A stretch of 64,000 bases of DNA, taken from Rallus limicola. Its lineage: Eukaryota > Chordata > Aves > Gruiformes > Rallidae. Location of the stretch: positions 95,884,211 to 95,948,210 of the forward strand of contig JAKCOZ010000001.1 of the NCBI GenBank assembly GCA_022605955.1, written 5' to 3'. A program made the position numbers and the translations under genes. Position 1 is the first letter of the stretch. Every line of letters begins with the position of its first letter. Of this stretch, positions 37,801 through 52,500 are shown piece after piece. The notes beneath the pieces are model-generated. The model had not been told where the DNA came from and did no database searches. It saw only the letters and a program-made list of their open reading frames with translations.

Positions 37801-39717
37801 TACAGGGAGTAGGGCACCAGGAGGCTCCAAGTCACAGATGTGTGCTCACCACTCCAGCCATATTTGGCATCCTTTCTCCAAGAATTTACAGCAACCCCTC
37901 AAAACATCCTTTACCACATAGGACTATATATTATTTTAATTTAATGTTATTTTAATACTCCACGATAAGTTAAAAAAGCAAGGATGAATGGTCCAGATAT
38001 TGCTTGTTAAAACTCCATCTCTGCCTTTTCTGATGACAATAAAAATATTTTTTTCCCATAGTGTTCAACTGTTGGGGTTTTTTTGACATTTCATCATTGA
38101 ATACTTCTTTCATAAAAGGCTCCTTGCAAATTTAACAACTGACCAAAAATTTTAAGATGACATTTTTCCTGGTTTATCTTGAAAAATGCAAAATAATTTA
38201 TCTGTCACTTGTCATCAAATCATTTTGCAAAATGAATTTAAGTTTGCAGAGCTCTAAAGAAATGAAAGAGCAATGTGATATGTAGACCCTCTATTAAATG
38301 CTCTTAGGAGAGAGCAATTTGCGTTCTGCCAACAAGCTAAAAACTAGGAAATGATCCACAAACAACTAGATAAAACGGTAGTTTTTGTGCAGTGTAAGCA
38401 CAGAAAGGAAGCCCAAGATTTGTGATTTTATACAAAACAAAGAGACAAGCAGTGTAATTTGCAGGAAATCTTTTGCAGTTTTGATCGGCTCAAATAGCAG
38501 GAGGAATTACTTCCGGACAATATGAAATAGAACTCTCCCACTTCTTTTCAAAAGAGAAAAGGAATATAGGACCTCACATTGCCCTCGTTATTATTCATTA
38601 CATCATGTGAGAGAAAAGAAAAAAAAAATTAAAGAAGCAGGAGCAAAGACCAACCGTAATAGCCTGAAGCAACAATTTTGAAAGGTGAGCTTCAGCACCC
38701 AGAGGGATACCAGAACTGGGGTGTCCAGCTTCACCCTGCAGTCACACTACACTGTGCCTGAGACTCAAAATAACCTTCAGCACCTCCCAGACATACTGCT
38801 GAAAATGTAGTAGCATAATGTTTTGAATTGCAGTAAAGGTGAACCATTCCCTTTTTTTTTTTTTCCCTAATTAATACCCCTTTTCCAAAGTGCTACTTCC
38901 TGTACAAGAAATTTTGCATAATAGAAAAATGAACAGTACAGTAAAACTAGAAAACCATAAATCTCCAGCATGCCACATGCTCTTCTAGACCCTTGGCACT
39001 GAATATTCCTCTGGTAGTTCAATGCAAGAGAACATCCGGGTGACTATGCCTCTGCTGATGGCTTTAAAATTAAGCTGGCAAATCACACAACTCAAATCAT
39101 TGTTTACCCCAGACTGCAGGAAGAAACAAACTGAGACGTGGCTGTAAAACAGCCTGTAATGGATGTGTTTCCCAACAGGCAGATCAACTTTGGGATGAAG
39201 GTCTCACATTCCCTTTCAGTACCTGAAAGGCCTCTGTTAATACCACATAAAATCATTTTACAGTTTTGCCTCTTCCTCTGGGTTTTTGTACCTAAACCAC
39301 TAGCTTAACAAAGCTTCTATTCCAGTGCAGGCACATTTCATAAATAAATACTGAAATAGGTATTATTTTAAATGAGAACCTCCCAACACATTGAAGCCAT
39401 TCATTTCACTCCTGCTTAGCATGGAATTTAACTAGATGCACAGTACCTGTGCCTGTAGCTCCCACAAAAGATTTAATTTGTGAGCTTTTATATATTTACT
39501 GTCATTCTTCAATGGAATTAGAAAATAAGAGACTATATGGACAAGATAAAGTATTCAAACACCATACAACAGACAAAGTCTAATATTGAAATAGGCAGAT
39601 CAGATTACTACACTAGACAGGATTGGATGGAGGGGATTTTTAGCCTGCCACAGTATTCACCTGGGATGGATTTTGGCCCAAGTAGTACAAACATTTTCTT
39701 CCATGCCATTTAGAAAT

Positions 39718-39735
39718 TTAAATAAATAAATAAAT
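39718..39735. repeat. (TAAA)n microsatellite
   Basis: Four and a half TAAA units followed by TGAAATGAA. Confidence 0.8.
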
Positions 39736-41726
39736 GAAATGAATCTCCTGTTTGAAGGCTTTTCCGCCCAGATCACTCCAGTGACCCAGTTCACAGCCCA
39801 GATCCATAGGCAAGCTGAGAGAATGACAAGCTATTACAAGTGGTGGAAATAAGTGGCCAGGAGAGAATAGTACTACTTAAACCAGATTTTCCACCAAGGA
39901 AAATGTATTGTTAAACTATGCATTATGCTTCCCTATATTTAGAATAAAGAAGATATAAAATACAATAGCTTGTATAACCAGTGCATGCTGTGGGATTTCT
40001 CTGAGACCAGGAGAACTGGAAACATTCTGTAGTTTGCTTGTGCAGCTTCAATTAAAGCAAATTGAATTAAACTCTCCCTTGAGGAGGACCTCTGTAGCTC
40101 CGATCCTCCTTTTCTGAACAATTCCAGATGTAGGTGCGGAACATTTTCAGTTTCTCTCTGAAGACTTCCATGTGTCTGGCTGTGCTGCCATGTTCATACA
40201 AAGAGGTGAGCTTCTGGGGGAGAAAATGTGGGGTGCCAAACAATGCTCAGCCAATAGTTGGTACATGTTTGATTTTTGCAATTTAATTCTGTTCATCGGG
40301 GCTTCCTTCCTTACTTAGCAACAGATGGATCAGCTGGAAACAACTCAGAAGAGATGGAAACACTTCTGCTGATGAACAAATGGAAGTTTAGCAAAATGTG
40401 GCTCATAATTACACATTCAGTGGCACTTTGCTTTCTTCCTGTCACTTCCAGAATTTATTACCCGCTTAATAGCTCTTCTTTGCAGTTCCTTTTGAGCACC
40501 TATTCAATCCAAGGTGCTAATTGGACTTCCTTTTCAAACACCACTAACACCCTGACTTCTGTTGTAAGGAATCATCCTTGCACATTAGGTCCACAGGCTC
40601 ACCTTTGCATTTTGAAGCCCAGCAGTCATAATGGCCACTCCCAGGACGCACCTCTGAGTCTGGCACATGGAGGAGTAACAGAAGTCCAACAGATCTAGCT
40701 GCTGACCACAGCTCTTGATTTTCCTCTCTCAAACAGACACTTCCTAGAATGCTCTTTCCCTCACAACAGTGGGGTGCTGGAGATAAACATTTTACTGAAA
40801 GTCAAGAAAGCTTTAAATGCCCAGAGGCTTCCCTCAGCTGTTACAGGAACAAGATAGCACCATACTAATTCAGCACAACTAAACCTTCACTTAAGATTTT
40901 CAAATTTGTTTTGTGTTCTTTTGTAACCAGACAACTCTGGCACTGAGCTACAACCCTCCATCCTTTTTCAAAGGGTTAAACAGAAATGCTAACTCTGGCA
41001 GATGCAAAGCAGTAAATCCAAAGTCTAATTGAACTTACTGAGCACAAGCAGCTTAGCCCGTCGTTGTGAAGGGCCCGAACATCCGAATGTACCGCACAGC
41101 CAACGCAGAGCTGTTGTGTGCACAGGCTGTGGGAACTGATCTGCAGATTCTCCTGGATATCCAGGATCCTGGACTGCAGACGTTCAACAGATCTCTGTTG
41201 ACAGAGTGGGCATGTCACCACTGCTGGCAGCTTGTACTCAATCTCTACCAGTCCTTTCATTTTATTTTTTTTTTCTTTTAAAAATAATAAAGCCAAGACA
41301 TTTATTCATAACCTGCCTTCAGATCCTACTGGCAAGGGTAAATCCATTAAACTTTACTTTCACTGTCCATGATGTATATAAAAATTGTAGGTGGAATTAC
41401 AAACCAGTAATACAAAGCTTGGTATTTTTTCTCCTCAGATGTAATAATGAGCAGGATAAGAACAAAGTTGACCCAGGGATTTCAATACAGAAACTTTCAT
41501 TGGCAGCCCAAGCTGAAATGTGCAAACCCATGCTTTTATGTCAATATAATAATGGCATTTCTACACCTATTAATAAGTATAGGTCCACCACTGGATTCTT
41601 AGGTGATGGGACATTAAAAAACGAATTATATTTCTTCTTAAACTATGTAATTAACTCTTAATGAACCCTTCCTTTTTACCAGTAAATTCAATTTTGTCTA
41701 ATCCTTGGCTTTATGGTAATGTTGAG

Positions 41727-41760
41727 CTCATTAAAATGTTACTTAAAACTCATTAAAATG
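41727..41760. repeat. 12-bp direct repeat, period 22
   Basis: CTCATTAAAATG occurs at 41727-41738 and again at 41749-41760, separated by TTACTTAAAA. Confidence 0.7.
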
Positions 41761-44700
41761 CACACTGAGAGGTAACAGCTTCATTACAGTAATATGTTGT
41801 AAAAGAAAAAAGAATGCTTTATTATCATTTAATTGTTTCCAAAACTGAATACATTTGCATAGTGATGAGGTTCACAGGATATTTTCAGTAGTACTCAATA
41901 ATTAAGCAGTTCAGTAATTAAAAATGCATTTTCTAAAAATAATTTTGTGTTATTGCTTACTCCCTGTTGTTTTTTTCAATTGGGAGAAGTGTTCGTGTCG
42001 AGGCAGTTTACAGAACTGAGCAACAGAGATACCTGCATTGTCATTAAAAGATATAACAGTCTATGTCCTTGGCAAATTTCTGTTTAAAAATCATAAGATA
42101 AAATCGCCAATGATATATTTCAGAAGTCAGACTTTCTACCAACGTCATATGATATCCCTCCAATAAGTTTTTCAACACCAGGGGCAGCCAGGAACTATGC
42201 AAGGGCCTTTCAGGTCCAAAGCCCTGCTGTAATTTTCATTATTTACTATTATGATATGCTTGCACATGACAGAATACCCAAGATGAGGTCTGCCAGGACC
42301 TCTACCATGGCTTTAGGGCATGTCAGAGTAACTATGAACCTGCCCCAACTCACTCCCGAGGCAGAAGCCCTGGAGCCAGGGTACTGATCACACAGCAGCA
42401 TTTAGCTTTACCCCTATGTCACTGCTTGCTCCCTTAACAGGGGCTGTCCTAGCTCTAAGGCAAAAGGACTTCTCCTGTGCAGGCCTGCTAACTGCAGGCC
42501 ATCCTCTTGCCCTGCACAGCCAGTACAAGGTTGAGAACACTGGTAACAAAATTCTGGCCTACTGTGTGCATCAGGTGTAGGATTTGTCTGCATTATAATA
42601 GTGGATATTATTATGGTTATGCAATTAATAGATTTACACTTAACACATAAGCCTAGTCACAATTATTTTAACAATTTCTAATGAAATAACTTTCTGTGCC
42701 AGTTTAGAGAACTCCAACGTGAAAGTTAAAGTTCCAGGCTTGTTTTCAATGTATCTCCTCACAGTAGCAACTAAAAACGTATCAACAAACCAGTGAAAAG
42801 ACAAGTTATATCTTCTCAGTAACCTCAGCACTCAGAGTGTCTAGTGTCCATTATCTGTGTATGACATCAGGGTGGAAAATGTTTTGCTGATTTTAATTGT
42901 AACTGCCAAAGAAGGAATACTAGAAAAACTGACAAACTTTGTCAAGGTATGCAGCCTCGACTTTTAGATGTGAAAAATACAACTTTGAAGCCTTGAGCCA
43001 TTCAAGGAGCTGCCTAATACAATACTACTTAACATTCCTTGAAGTATTATTTTAATGCCAATCACTGTTCTTTCCTGTGGCTTTCAAATATTATTTCCAC
43101 TTCTATAAAATAGATACCTTTTTTTTTAATATACATGGATGCCAGTGCATCCAATATGGAGTGTCCCAACTTCTTGTGAAAGTTGACTAGCATGCCAAAG
43201 AGACAATTAGACTTAAATATGGATGCAGCAGGTTAGACATGTCAGTGTAAGGGGAACAACAGAGAAGTGGGCTGTGCTCTTTCAACCTCCGTACCATTAG
43301 AAGGGAATAAGAGGGTAGAACAAAAATTATCTGAAAAACAAAAAAGTACTAACCTGATCGAACATTTTCAGCCACTGTTGGGGGAATCAACAATTGATTC
43401 CTGCCCAATAAGCAGAAAAAAACCCAAACCCAAACAAAATAAAATATCCACTTACATGTAATAGGGCAGAATTCTTGATACCAGGCTGGCACCAAGTTAT
43501 CAGGTTTACTATAGCTTTCCAGGAGGAGCCTGGAAAACTAACTGATTCAGCACCCAGATGTAAATGGATGATCAGACTTCTTATCACTTTTTTCATTATT
43601 TAAAAAAATCAATCTTACAGACTTTTAGTCTCTTCTAGGTACTTTGTATAGTTTCCATCACAGTAGCCCAAATCACATTTCTATAATGCACATCTTCACA
43701 AAAATTTATAAAAATAAATCCAGGGCAGTTAGTGATACACCACTGTGTAGGCTGCAAATTGTTGTTTAATGCAGTAAGTCAGGTCATATTCCCAAATTTG
43801 CTTTTGATACTGCTTTAACAAGTCAAGCCCTTCTGATGGAAATGCACATTGCTGTTTCTACACTAATTTACATGTCATGTTCTCAGCTATTTCAGAAGAA
43901 AACAAATAATGTGTCTTTTTACCCAAGTAAACAATCTTTCATTTTATCTTTATTGCACACACTAGCAGATAAGTTTAAGTCATTTCTCTCAAACACTCAG
44001 CAAGATGGCTGGAAATAAATAATTCTGATAGTAAGTAACTGGCATAATAAGTATTAATGTTGAAAACCCTCTCCATTGTATTTCCTTGTATCGACTAAGT
44101 AAAATTAAATGCGATATAATAAATATAAAATAGGAGATAGATGGTACACTGAGGAGAAAAAAAAAAAGTAATTACCTATTATATTTACTAGCTTTTTCCT
44201 ACCTAAGCACTGTGTTAATTGAACAACCAGCAACAAAGGCTGTAAAAAAAGGGGGGAGAGAGTCGGGGGAAATGCACTAGTCTCAGTTTTCAATTGCTAC
44301 ATACTGGAGGGATAACTAGTCTGTTAAATCCAATGATCAGCAGAAATAGGTAAGCACAATGGATGTGAGTGAAAGATCTGCAAAACCACGGCTGTACCTA
44401 TCCAAACCTCAAACCTGGACACTCTTATATTACACTAATTTTATGAACACATAAGCAAATAAAATTAATTCAGAGCTGATAAAATAATATTAATAGAAAC
44501 CTAGAGAAAGAATGCTTTCTTGCTGCCTGAGCAATTTTGTTCACTGCATCCCCCTGCTGCTGCAGAGAGAGAGAGGAGCCGCAGTAAGACAAGACACGTT
44601 CACCAGCAGGGCAGAATGGCAGCTTTAACACAAGTGATGTGCTGCTGCGAAATGCTTGAAGAATTTAAACTAAGTATTTCAGATTATTTTTTAACTTGTG

Positions 44701-47412
44701 GAAAAAGAAGTACCAGCTACAAGTGGAGTTTTATACCCTCTTGTCATATAATATGACTATCACTTCAAGACACATTAAATCTTTCCCTGTTAAAACACTG
44801 TAGAAAGTATCCTGATGTAGTGCCTTCCTGCTGAAGTTATACTACATGTTGCCAGTTCCAAATGGATAATGGTTTTTAGCTTAATGACATTATTTCTCAA
44901 AAGGGCACCTGAATACCTTGTGGGTCATGTAAGGAAAATGGCAGACTTGAATAGGGATTTTGTGGGGTCTGTTTTCATTTTTACACTGTGTCAAGACTAG
45001 AGATGCTTGAGTGATACAACTTCCATGCTGGGGAATAACATTGGTTTAAAACATTGGAATCCCTTTCATTGCCTGCTTGGATTCAATCTCAATCATAACA
45101 ATGCTTCTGAGAGCAGAAGCACGTAACCTGACTCAGTTTAAGTTTCAGGCTTTCACTGTCTCTACTCAAAGGAAAACCTTGGAAGAGGAAAGCTGAACTG
45201 CCCATTCCCATATCCCACTAGAAAAACTGTAAAAGAATAATGAAAAAAATAACACGTAGAAGAAGGAAAATAAAAACGTCATAAACCCCCCAAAACAGCA
45301 GAAACCAAAACAAAAAAGCAAACCCAAACAACCTCTTTTCCTAATATTTCTGTATGATAGTTATAAAATTAGATTAATTGGTGAGTGACAATACCTGCCC
45401 TGAGATGTTATTTCAAAACACGTGGAAAAAATATGAACTCTGTGTCAATTATTCTAGTTACTATAGCTTATAGGCACCTTATTCTATTTTTTTTTTCTTA
45501 TTCTATTTCTTTTATGAAGCACCTATTCTTACATCTTAAGAGTTACCTGCCAGTAGTATGTAGCACACACCAGCTTCACTCCCTAGTGATACAGTTTCAC
45601 AGCTGCTAGAAGCTTTTATAAAAATACAGGGACAATTACATCATATTCTACCTAATTCTTTAAATATCTTCATATTTCTGGATATTCATAAACTCACAAG
45701 TTTCCCAAGCTGCACAGTACTAAAATTTCTGTAAAAAGGCAGAGTGTCTTCACCTCAGCCCAAATCACTATGAGGGGGGATCAGAGTATGTTCTGAAAAA
45801 TGACTGCCCAAGACTTCCTTTCACTTATGAAACACTAATCTGATTCCTGTGGTTTTAGCTGCCTATCTAGATTTCTTTTGTTGAGATTTATAGTTAGTGC
45901 CTCTTGCAGACTTCATAAAGTGGCAGATCTGTCAGAGACTTTCATTAGAAATAAGTAAGGGAGGGCAAGAGAAGGAATGAATGCCAAACAAAGGAGAAAG
46001 ACAGTCCAGGTATTTTGGCCATTTCCTATGTAAAATACTAAAAATCACCTGTTCGTGCTCCCCATCCTCCACCCCCTAATGAGAGTTGTTAGTAAAAAGA
46101 AGCAGTCCAGCCCACCCCCTGACGTCTTTAATTGACTTCATAGTGAGTGTTATCAAGAGCTACTCAAGCAGTGCTAATGGTGCCCGCAGATTGCTCACAC
46201 ATGGCATGGCTGGCATTCCTTGGACCTTAAAAGGGCTAATAGGAGAGTGTAATCTCCACTCAGCATGGGAGCAAAGACCACGAGTGATCTGGAAAACAAG
46301 AAGTAATTAGAAAGTGTTCTTCCCCAGATGGAAGGGAGGTGGAAAATGAAGATAAAGCTGATATCCAACCATGGAGTCTCCTTAACTTCACTGTTACGGA
46401 ACTTCTAGCAAAACAGAGCCATATTTCATAGAGTGTGACATTCAGTAATTAAAGGAATAAGTCTATCACGTGGAAATGAGGGCTCACAGTTTTTATCTGT
46501 GACCCAATCCTTCACAGAGAGATATACAATGGGGGCTAGAGAGAGAGGTAGATTTGGTTACTATCAGGATTTCTCCATAACTTCAGTAAGAGATTTGAAC
46601 ATCATCATATTTTTTGACAAAGCTATTAGCAATGGTAAACTGAACTTGGAAAACCTAAAATGCTTTCATATTTAAGACTGAAACTTTTCAGAAATTCTGA
46701 ACAAGCCTCACTGACTCCTAGGAAGAACAAAGAAATACGGGTTACTTCACTCCCTAAAATGAAATGGTTCAAGTGCGTCTGAAGGAACGCAGAAATAATA
46801 CTCGAGGGCCTAGAAGAAGAAATGCAGTGCAGCTAATGCACGTTGCAATGGGAAATTTGTTAGTTAGTGTAAAAAATCACTGCATGATTTGAAGCCTTGT
46901 AGGGAAATAAAGACCAAGCTGGCAGAGGCCCATGCAGTTACCATGTAGAAGGGAGTGACATAGCCATGAAGATGTTGCTGCATCCTGCGACACAAAAACT
47001 GTGAAAATCCCTGAGGAATGCTACAAAGAAGCTGGGCTACATGTCCCCTGTCCTTCTCTGCTCTGGCAAATTCCTCCCTTTCTGCCATACTGTACAATGA
47101 CACAACAATGCACAAGCGGTAAAGAACTAGGGCAGAACAAGTGCTTGGTGCTCTCTGCTCAATGCAGCACTGCTGATCAGAGGCAATGCCTTGACTGGAG
47201 GGAAGAGAAATATCTTTACATTAATTTTCACTACAGAAAGTGACAGACATATTTTTACCCCATACGTATTCCTAAAACATATTTAATAATTAAAATGTTT
47301 TGAAAAGCAACTTTTGAAAAGCATTTTCAAGAAAGACTAGGAAAAATTGAAAATCCACTGTGATTTCCACTTGATTGCCCCACTGTGATTCATGAGTATT
47401 AAAATTTGCATC

Positions 47413-47880
47413 TAAGAGGGTTCAGAGGAGGGCCATGAAGATGATTAGAGGGCTGGAGCACCTCCCCTATGAAGAGAGACTGAGGGAGCTGGGCTTGTTC
47501 AGCCTAGAGAAGGCTGTGGGGGGACCTCATTGCAGCCTTCCAGTACCTGAAAGGAGCATACAAACAGGAGGGGAATCAGCTTTTTAAAAGGGCAGATAAT
47601 GACAGAACAAGGGGGAATGGACTGAAGCTGAAGGAAGGTTCAGATTAGATATTAGGGGGAAGTATTTTACAGAGAGAGTGGTGAGGTGCTAGAACAGGCT
47701 GCCCAGAGAGGTGGTGGATCCCCCATCCCTGGAGGTGTTCAAGGCCAGGTTGGATGGGGTCCTGGGCAACACTGTCTAGATCATGCCTGGAGGTTGGTGG
47801 CCCTGCCTGTGGCAGGAGGTTTGGAACTCTATGATCCTTGGGGTCCTTTCCAACCCAGACCATTCTATGATTCTATGATC
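47413..47880 (+). mobile_element. CR1 LINE 3' end
   Basis: About 470 bp of CR1 3' sequence from GGTTCAGAGGAGGGCCATGA through CAGGCTGCCCAGAGAGGTGG to the canonical tail CATTCTATGATTCTATGATC. Less diverged in appearance than the copy at 55.5 kb. It is antisense to ROBO2. Confidence 0.94.
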
Positions 47881-47911
47881 TGAATAAAAAGACAGGAGAG
47901 GTGTTGTCACA

Positions 47912-47950
47912 CTCTCTCTCTCTCTCTCTGTCTCTCTCTGTTTCTCTCTC
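47912..47950. repeat. (CT)n microsatellite
   Basis: CT units interrupted by TG and TTT, starting about 30 bp after the CR1 tail and running directly into a CATC repeat. Confidence 0.9.
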
Positions 47951-47977
47951 CATCCATCCATCCATCCATCCATCCAT
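47950..47977. repeat. (CATC)7 microsatellite
   Basis: Seven CATC units, followed by ATGGGG and an A-rich run at 47982-48001. Confidence 0.9.
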
Positions 47978-49547
47978 GGGGAAAAAAAAAAAAGGAAAAA
48001 AAGGTAACAAATTTTAACCTTTAAGAAAAATAATGATGTCTCCATTCTCCTGTAGAGTAACTGATAGCATCTGATTAAGATCAGAACATTGAAGCATTTA
48101 TGTGATATACATTGATAAAGTTGGAGTTCCCTGAATGGAAAATACTTCCTCTGCTTTATTTGAATTATTGGACACTGTTAATGAAATAGTGAGAAGAGGG
48201 GAGGGGAGAGGGGAGATTTGGTAGGTATAACTTTCTTGGTTCAACAAAAGCCTGGAATAAGATCCTTCACAAGAAACTATTTAAGAAAATAAATAATCAT
48301 AGGGTAAGAGGAAAATTTTACTTGTGGATTAAAAATTAGCTAAGTGATACAAAACAAATAGTGATAACTAATGGCTGCTTCTCCAACTTGAGAGAAGTGA
48401 AGAGTTGGGTACCTCGGGTATCTGAAACAGGACAGGTGTTCAATATGTACATTAATGGGTTCAAAGCAGAAATACGCTGAAAGTAAAGGCAAATCAGTGA
48501 ACAGTGCAAAACTATTTTCCAAAGGAAAAATATGGCTGAGATATGCCACAAGGATCCCTTCAAATTGGGATATTGATACTGAAACAGCTGGCAACATTTG
48601 TTATATATAAGGATGAAGGTATACACATTTGGGAGGATTATTGAAGGTCATCTCTGTGCTCTGTACAGTTCTGGAACAACAATCTAACGGGAGATAAAGG
48701 GGTGAAAAAGCCAAGAAAGATAAAAACAACGAGGTTCCAAAAACAAGGCAATATGACTTGCAGTAATTTTAGATTATTTCTCAACTCCAAAATAGTATTT
48801 TACAATTGACACCCAAACTTTAAAATGTTTTTTTTTTCAGAGTTGTTCATAGCCTCAGCCTAATCACTATACTAAAATAAGCAGAACTTTTCACAGCATT
48901 TTATTTTCAGTAAATACAGTTCAACCAGCTGTGTTCATCCTTTCCTCTAACAGTGCCAAAAGTACCATACAATTATCAACATCTGCTAGAAGTGCTTTTC
49001 ACATTTGATTCCAAAAACATGTACTTCTGCCTCCTGCCTTGAATTCAAATAGAAAAAGAATAAAGCACAGTGCAAACAAAGAATCTGTCATATACCAGCT
49101 GCAATTATAGGGCACAGCCACAGAGATGCATTAAGAACTAAGTGCAATATGTATTTACATTAGGCTAATCTGGCTGATCCAGCCAACTATAGAGTCAAGA
49201 AGAACGGCATGAGTTCTAGTACTCAGTAGCAACTCTGGCATATTTGCAAAGAGTCCTGGGAGAGTTTACATCATGTTGATACCATAGACTAAAGTCTTTG
49301 TCTTGCAGACATACCCAAAGAGGACAGCTGGACTGAGGCTGATTGTTTAAAAATTAGAGTAGACAGTTAATGAAGTTACAGTACCAAATGCACAGAATAC
49401 ATCCAGCTAGCAATGTTAATAACTCATTTCATTAACATTCCAATTTTACAGCTACTTGGAGTGATGACTATGCTTAAATTGACCAGATTTTTTTTTCTAC
49501 CCTTCTCCCAAAATGCATTATGGTCTCCACCTTAAATAGTAAGTCAC

Positions 49548-49564
49548 AAAAAAAAAAAAAAAAA
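49548..49564. repeat. A-homopolymer run
   Basis: About 17 consecutive A before GGTCCTGC. Confidence 0.8.
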
Positions 49565-52500
49565 GGTCCTGCTATTCTTTCAACCGTAATATATAGATAG
49601 TTTCTCCACTGCACCTCTTTATAGTTCTATGAGTAATCTTGCTGGTATACCTACTCATCCAGTAATCTTAAAATAAGAGCTCAGAAAGACTGAGGAGGGC
49701 TTGGAGTTAGGTTGGGTGCACTGATGAGATGCAGTAATGCCAGATGGAAAGGAAACTGCTTGCCTAAATGGCCAAGGAAATTACCTTAAAAAAAAGCAGA
49801 GCTCTTCCAAAAGCAAGGCTGCCAATGCCTTCCAGCTGCCTCTCTCACATGGAGCACTGAAGTAAGACTCAGTAGAAAACCATATGCAAAGATTTTTTTT
49901 AGTTCTTTCCCAATTTCCCTTCCAGAAATTAGACACCCTGCTATATATGTTTTAATGAAAGAGAAAATTCTGCAATTCACCATCCGTTTAGGTTACCCTA
50001 AATTCCTCTGGTATTTCTCTGGTAGCACAGTGCTCACATACGCTCTGCCTTCACACTGCCCTATTTGCATGCATGCGTGATGGCCTAACTCCATGCTCCA
50101 ACCTGAACTGCAGTCTAACCCTACACCTACTCCAGCAAAGTGGGTCCCAGCCTCACCCTCCCACCAGCTTGCATCCTAGGCCAGTACCTGCTTCCTCAGG
50201 TTTCCACAGGAGGCCAAACTGTGGCTGTGTGCTGCATCTCCACCTGCCATTCCCTATGGAGAAGGGCACCCATGCTGAAGTAGAGGCAGCCACAGAAAGA
50301 AAATCCAGGTTTCAGCTTACTGCATCCCCACGGGCTCAAAGTGGATACTTAATTGTTCATGCAGGTACCACAAAGAAGTAGGTGAGGAAAGGGAAGGAAA
50401 AAGGAGAGACAATGGCATGAGAAGAGAAAGAAAGGAGACAAAGACTCCTTGACAGAGTATGCTCTTCAACCTTTTTGAAAAGGCTGATTTAATGAGCAGG
50501 TGACTATGTGAAAGTATAGAAAATTCATCCTAGTTTTGTCTAGGTTCATATCTAGACACAGTTATGTAGAGTTGTATTTGTAGCACTGGTGTGATCCAGT
50601 TACACAAGAATGAAGGATCAGCATGTGTGTTTTTACAAAATATTTTAAATTATCTTAACACTGCACCTTCTTAGTCTTTTTTAAAAGTATTGCAATTAAA
50701 TATTTTAATACCATTTTTTCCTGTATGATTTAGCAAATACTGTTTTCCCAGTTACCAATGGAGCTTGAAATTAATGTTTTTCCTTTCTACAGTTTAACTG
50801 TTTCAACTGGATGAATGGCTCTGTGAATATTACTTGTTAATTGTATGTTCTTTCTGGTCACTTTAAAGAAAGACAGAATAGAGTTGTTTTCCTTCATTAG
50901 AAAAATATAGCAAAGTAACACACTTCCTTTTAACTCAGCATTTAGCAACAAATAACTTGTGTCTGCCATGGAAAAACGACAAGTGTTCAAGACCAATCCC
51001 TTGCCATTTTGTCCCTTAGTCTTATTTCTCAAGGGCATTTGACCATAGACTACAGACTGCCTCTTGTACTAGGTGAGAATTACATTAGTTCTCTGTATTT
51101 AGTATAAGCATTCAAATATTATAATATCCACTTTTCCCTTGAAGAAAACTCCAGGGAAAAGAAGAAAAACAGTAACGAAAGGATAAAAAGCTGTGGTAGA
51201 TTCTTGAGGTACAAAAGAGGTGATTTGATACTTACCAAAGCTTGAAATAAAGAGGAAAAAAAAACAAACCCCAAACCCTCAGCTCTGCTTTACATCAGCA
51301 TTTCTTTTTTTTTTTTTTTATCTACCTGCTACAACCCATTTAATTAAATGCTCTGCTGGAAACAGATAGTTTTTCTGTATGATAAGCCAGTGTTCTGAAA
51401 TGCTCCGTGAGAGGCATTCAGTCTCTACTTTTGAGAAGTCATAAGCAGTAGAAAGGAGTTTGTTGAAAAAAAAAGCCCACAAAAAAACCCCCTGAACCCC
51501 CAAAACACCTGCAATCTGATTAATTTTAATATTTCATTCCAAGCATCTTGCCATTACTTGAAAGATTCTAAGCCTGCCCAAACAGGTAGTCTCTGATGCT
51601 TCATATTAAGCAGCTGAGTCAGCAATTGCCATGCTCACAAAATATGACAGTACAATTGATTACTGCTGCTTTTTTTTCCCCTCCTCCCAGATAACTGTTT
51701 TCCTTTGAAGTCAGAGGCCAAGAGATAAAACATCTGTTATCCTCCAAAGCACTCCTTTAACTGGGGGTGTTTCCCCATGGCCAAGGAAAGAGTGGTGTAA
51801 TTACTATTTTGTTCCTAATGAATATAAAACTGATAAATAGCTACTCCAAGTACAGGAAAGCTTTTTAGCAGATACAGGTATGAGGTAGTATGTTAGAATT
51901 GTTTGTTTTCATGCTCATTTTCAGTGGTATGAACACCAGTGTTGAGCTAAAACCTCACTGTGTTCGACCAAAGAAACACACTGATATGTGTGTTGATGTT
52001 TATCATAGGAAAGGGTCATCCAGTTAATGAAGGTAATGTATAGGAGAAAAAAGACAATTTATTTACTAGAAAAGGGGAAAAAAAAAAATCCCTCTTACTA
52101 AAATGAAATACAATAGTATTGTACTGAAATCAGAGGAGCAAGCATTTGTAAAATGGATACAAGTACAAAGGAGCACATGGTGCATGAGCTTTATCCCGAT
52201 CCCCAGTACCAAGGTGCTCCTCAGAGAGAAATGTTCTGCATATTAGGCCTCACATGAAGTGAAATTCTGTTGTTCATGGAAAAAATATGTAATCTCCATT
52301 GCACAAGAGAACTTGAAAACCTGTCTTCTCTAGTCATCAGTGCACCTGAGAAGAGAACATTAGAGACACAAAACAAATGTGAAGAAAGAACACAATATTG
52401 CTGCTTGACTGAACACGTTCAGAAAAAAAATTAAAAATTTATTCTTTGCCAACTGTCACCCCACTGAAGGAGTTGAGATGTTTCAGCTTTCTTCATCTGT

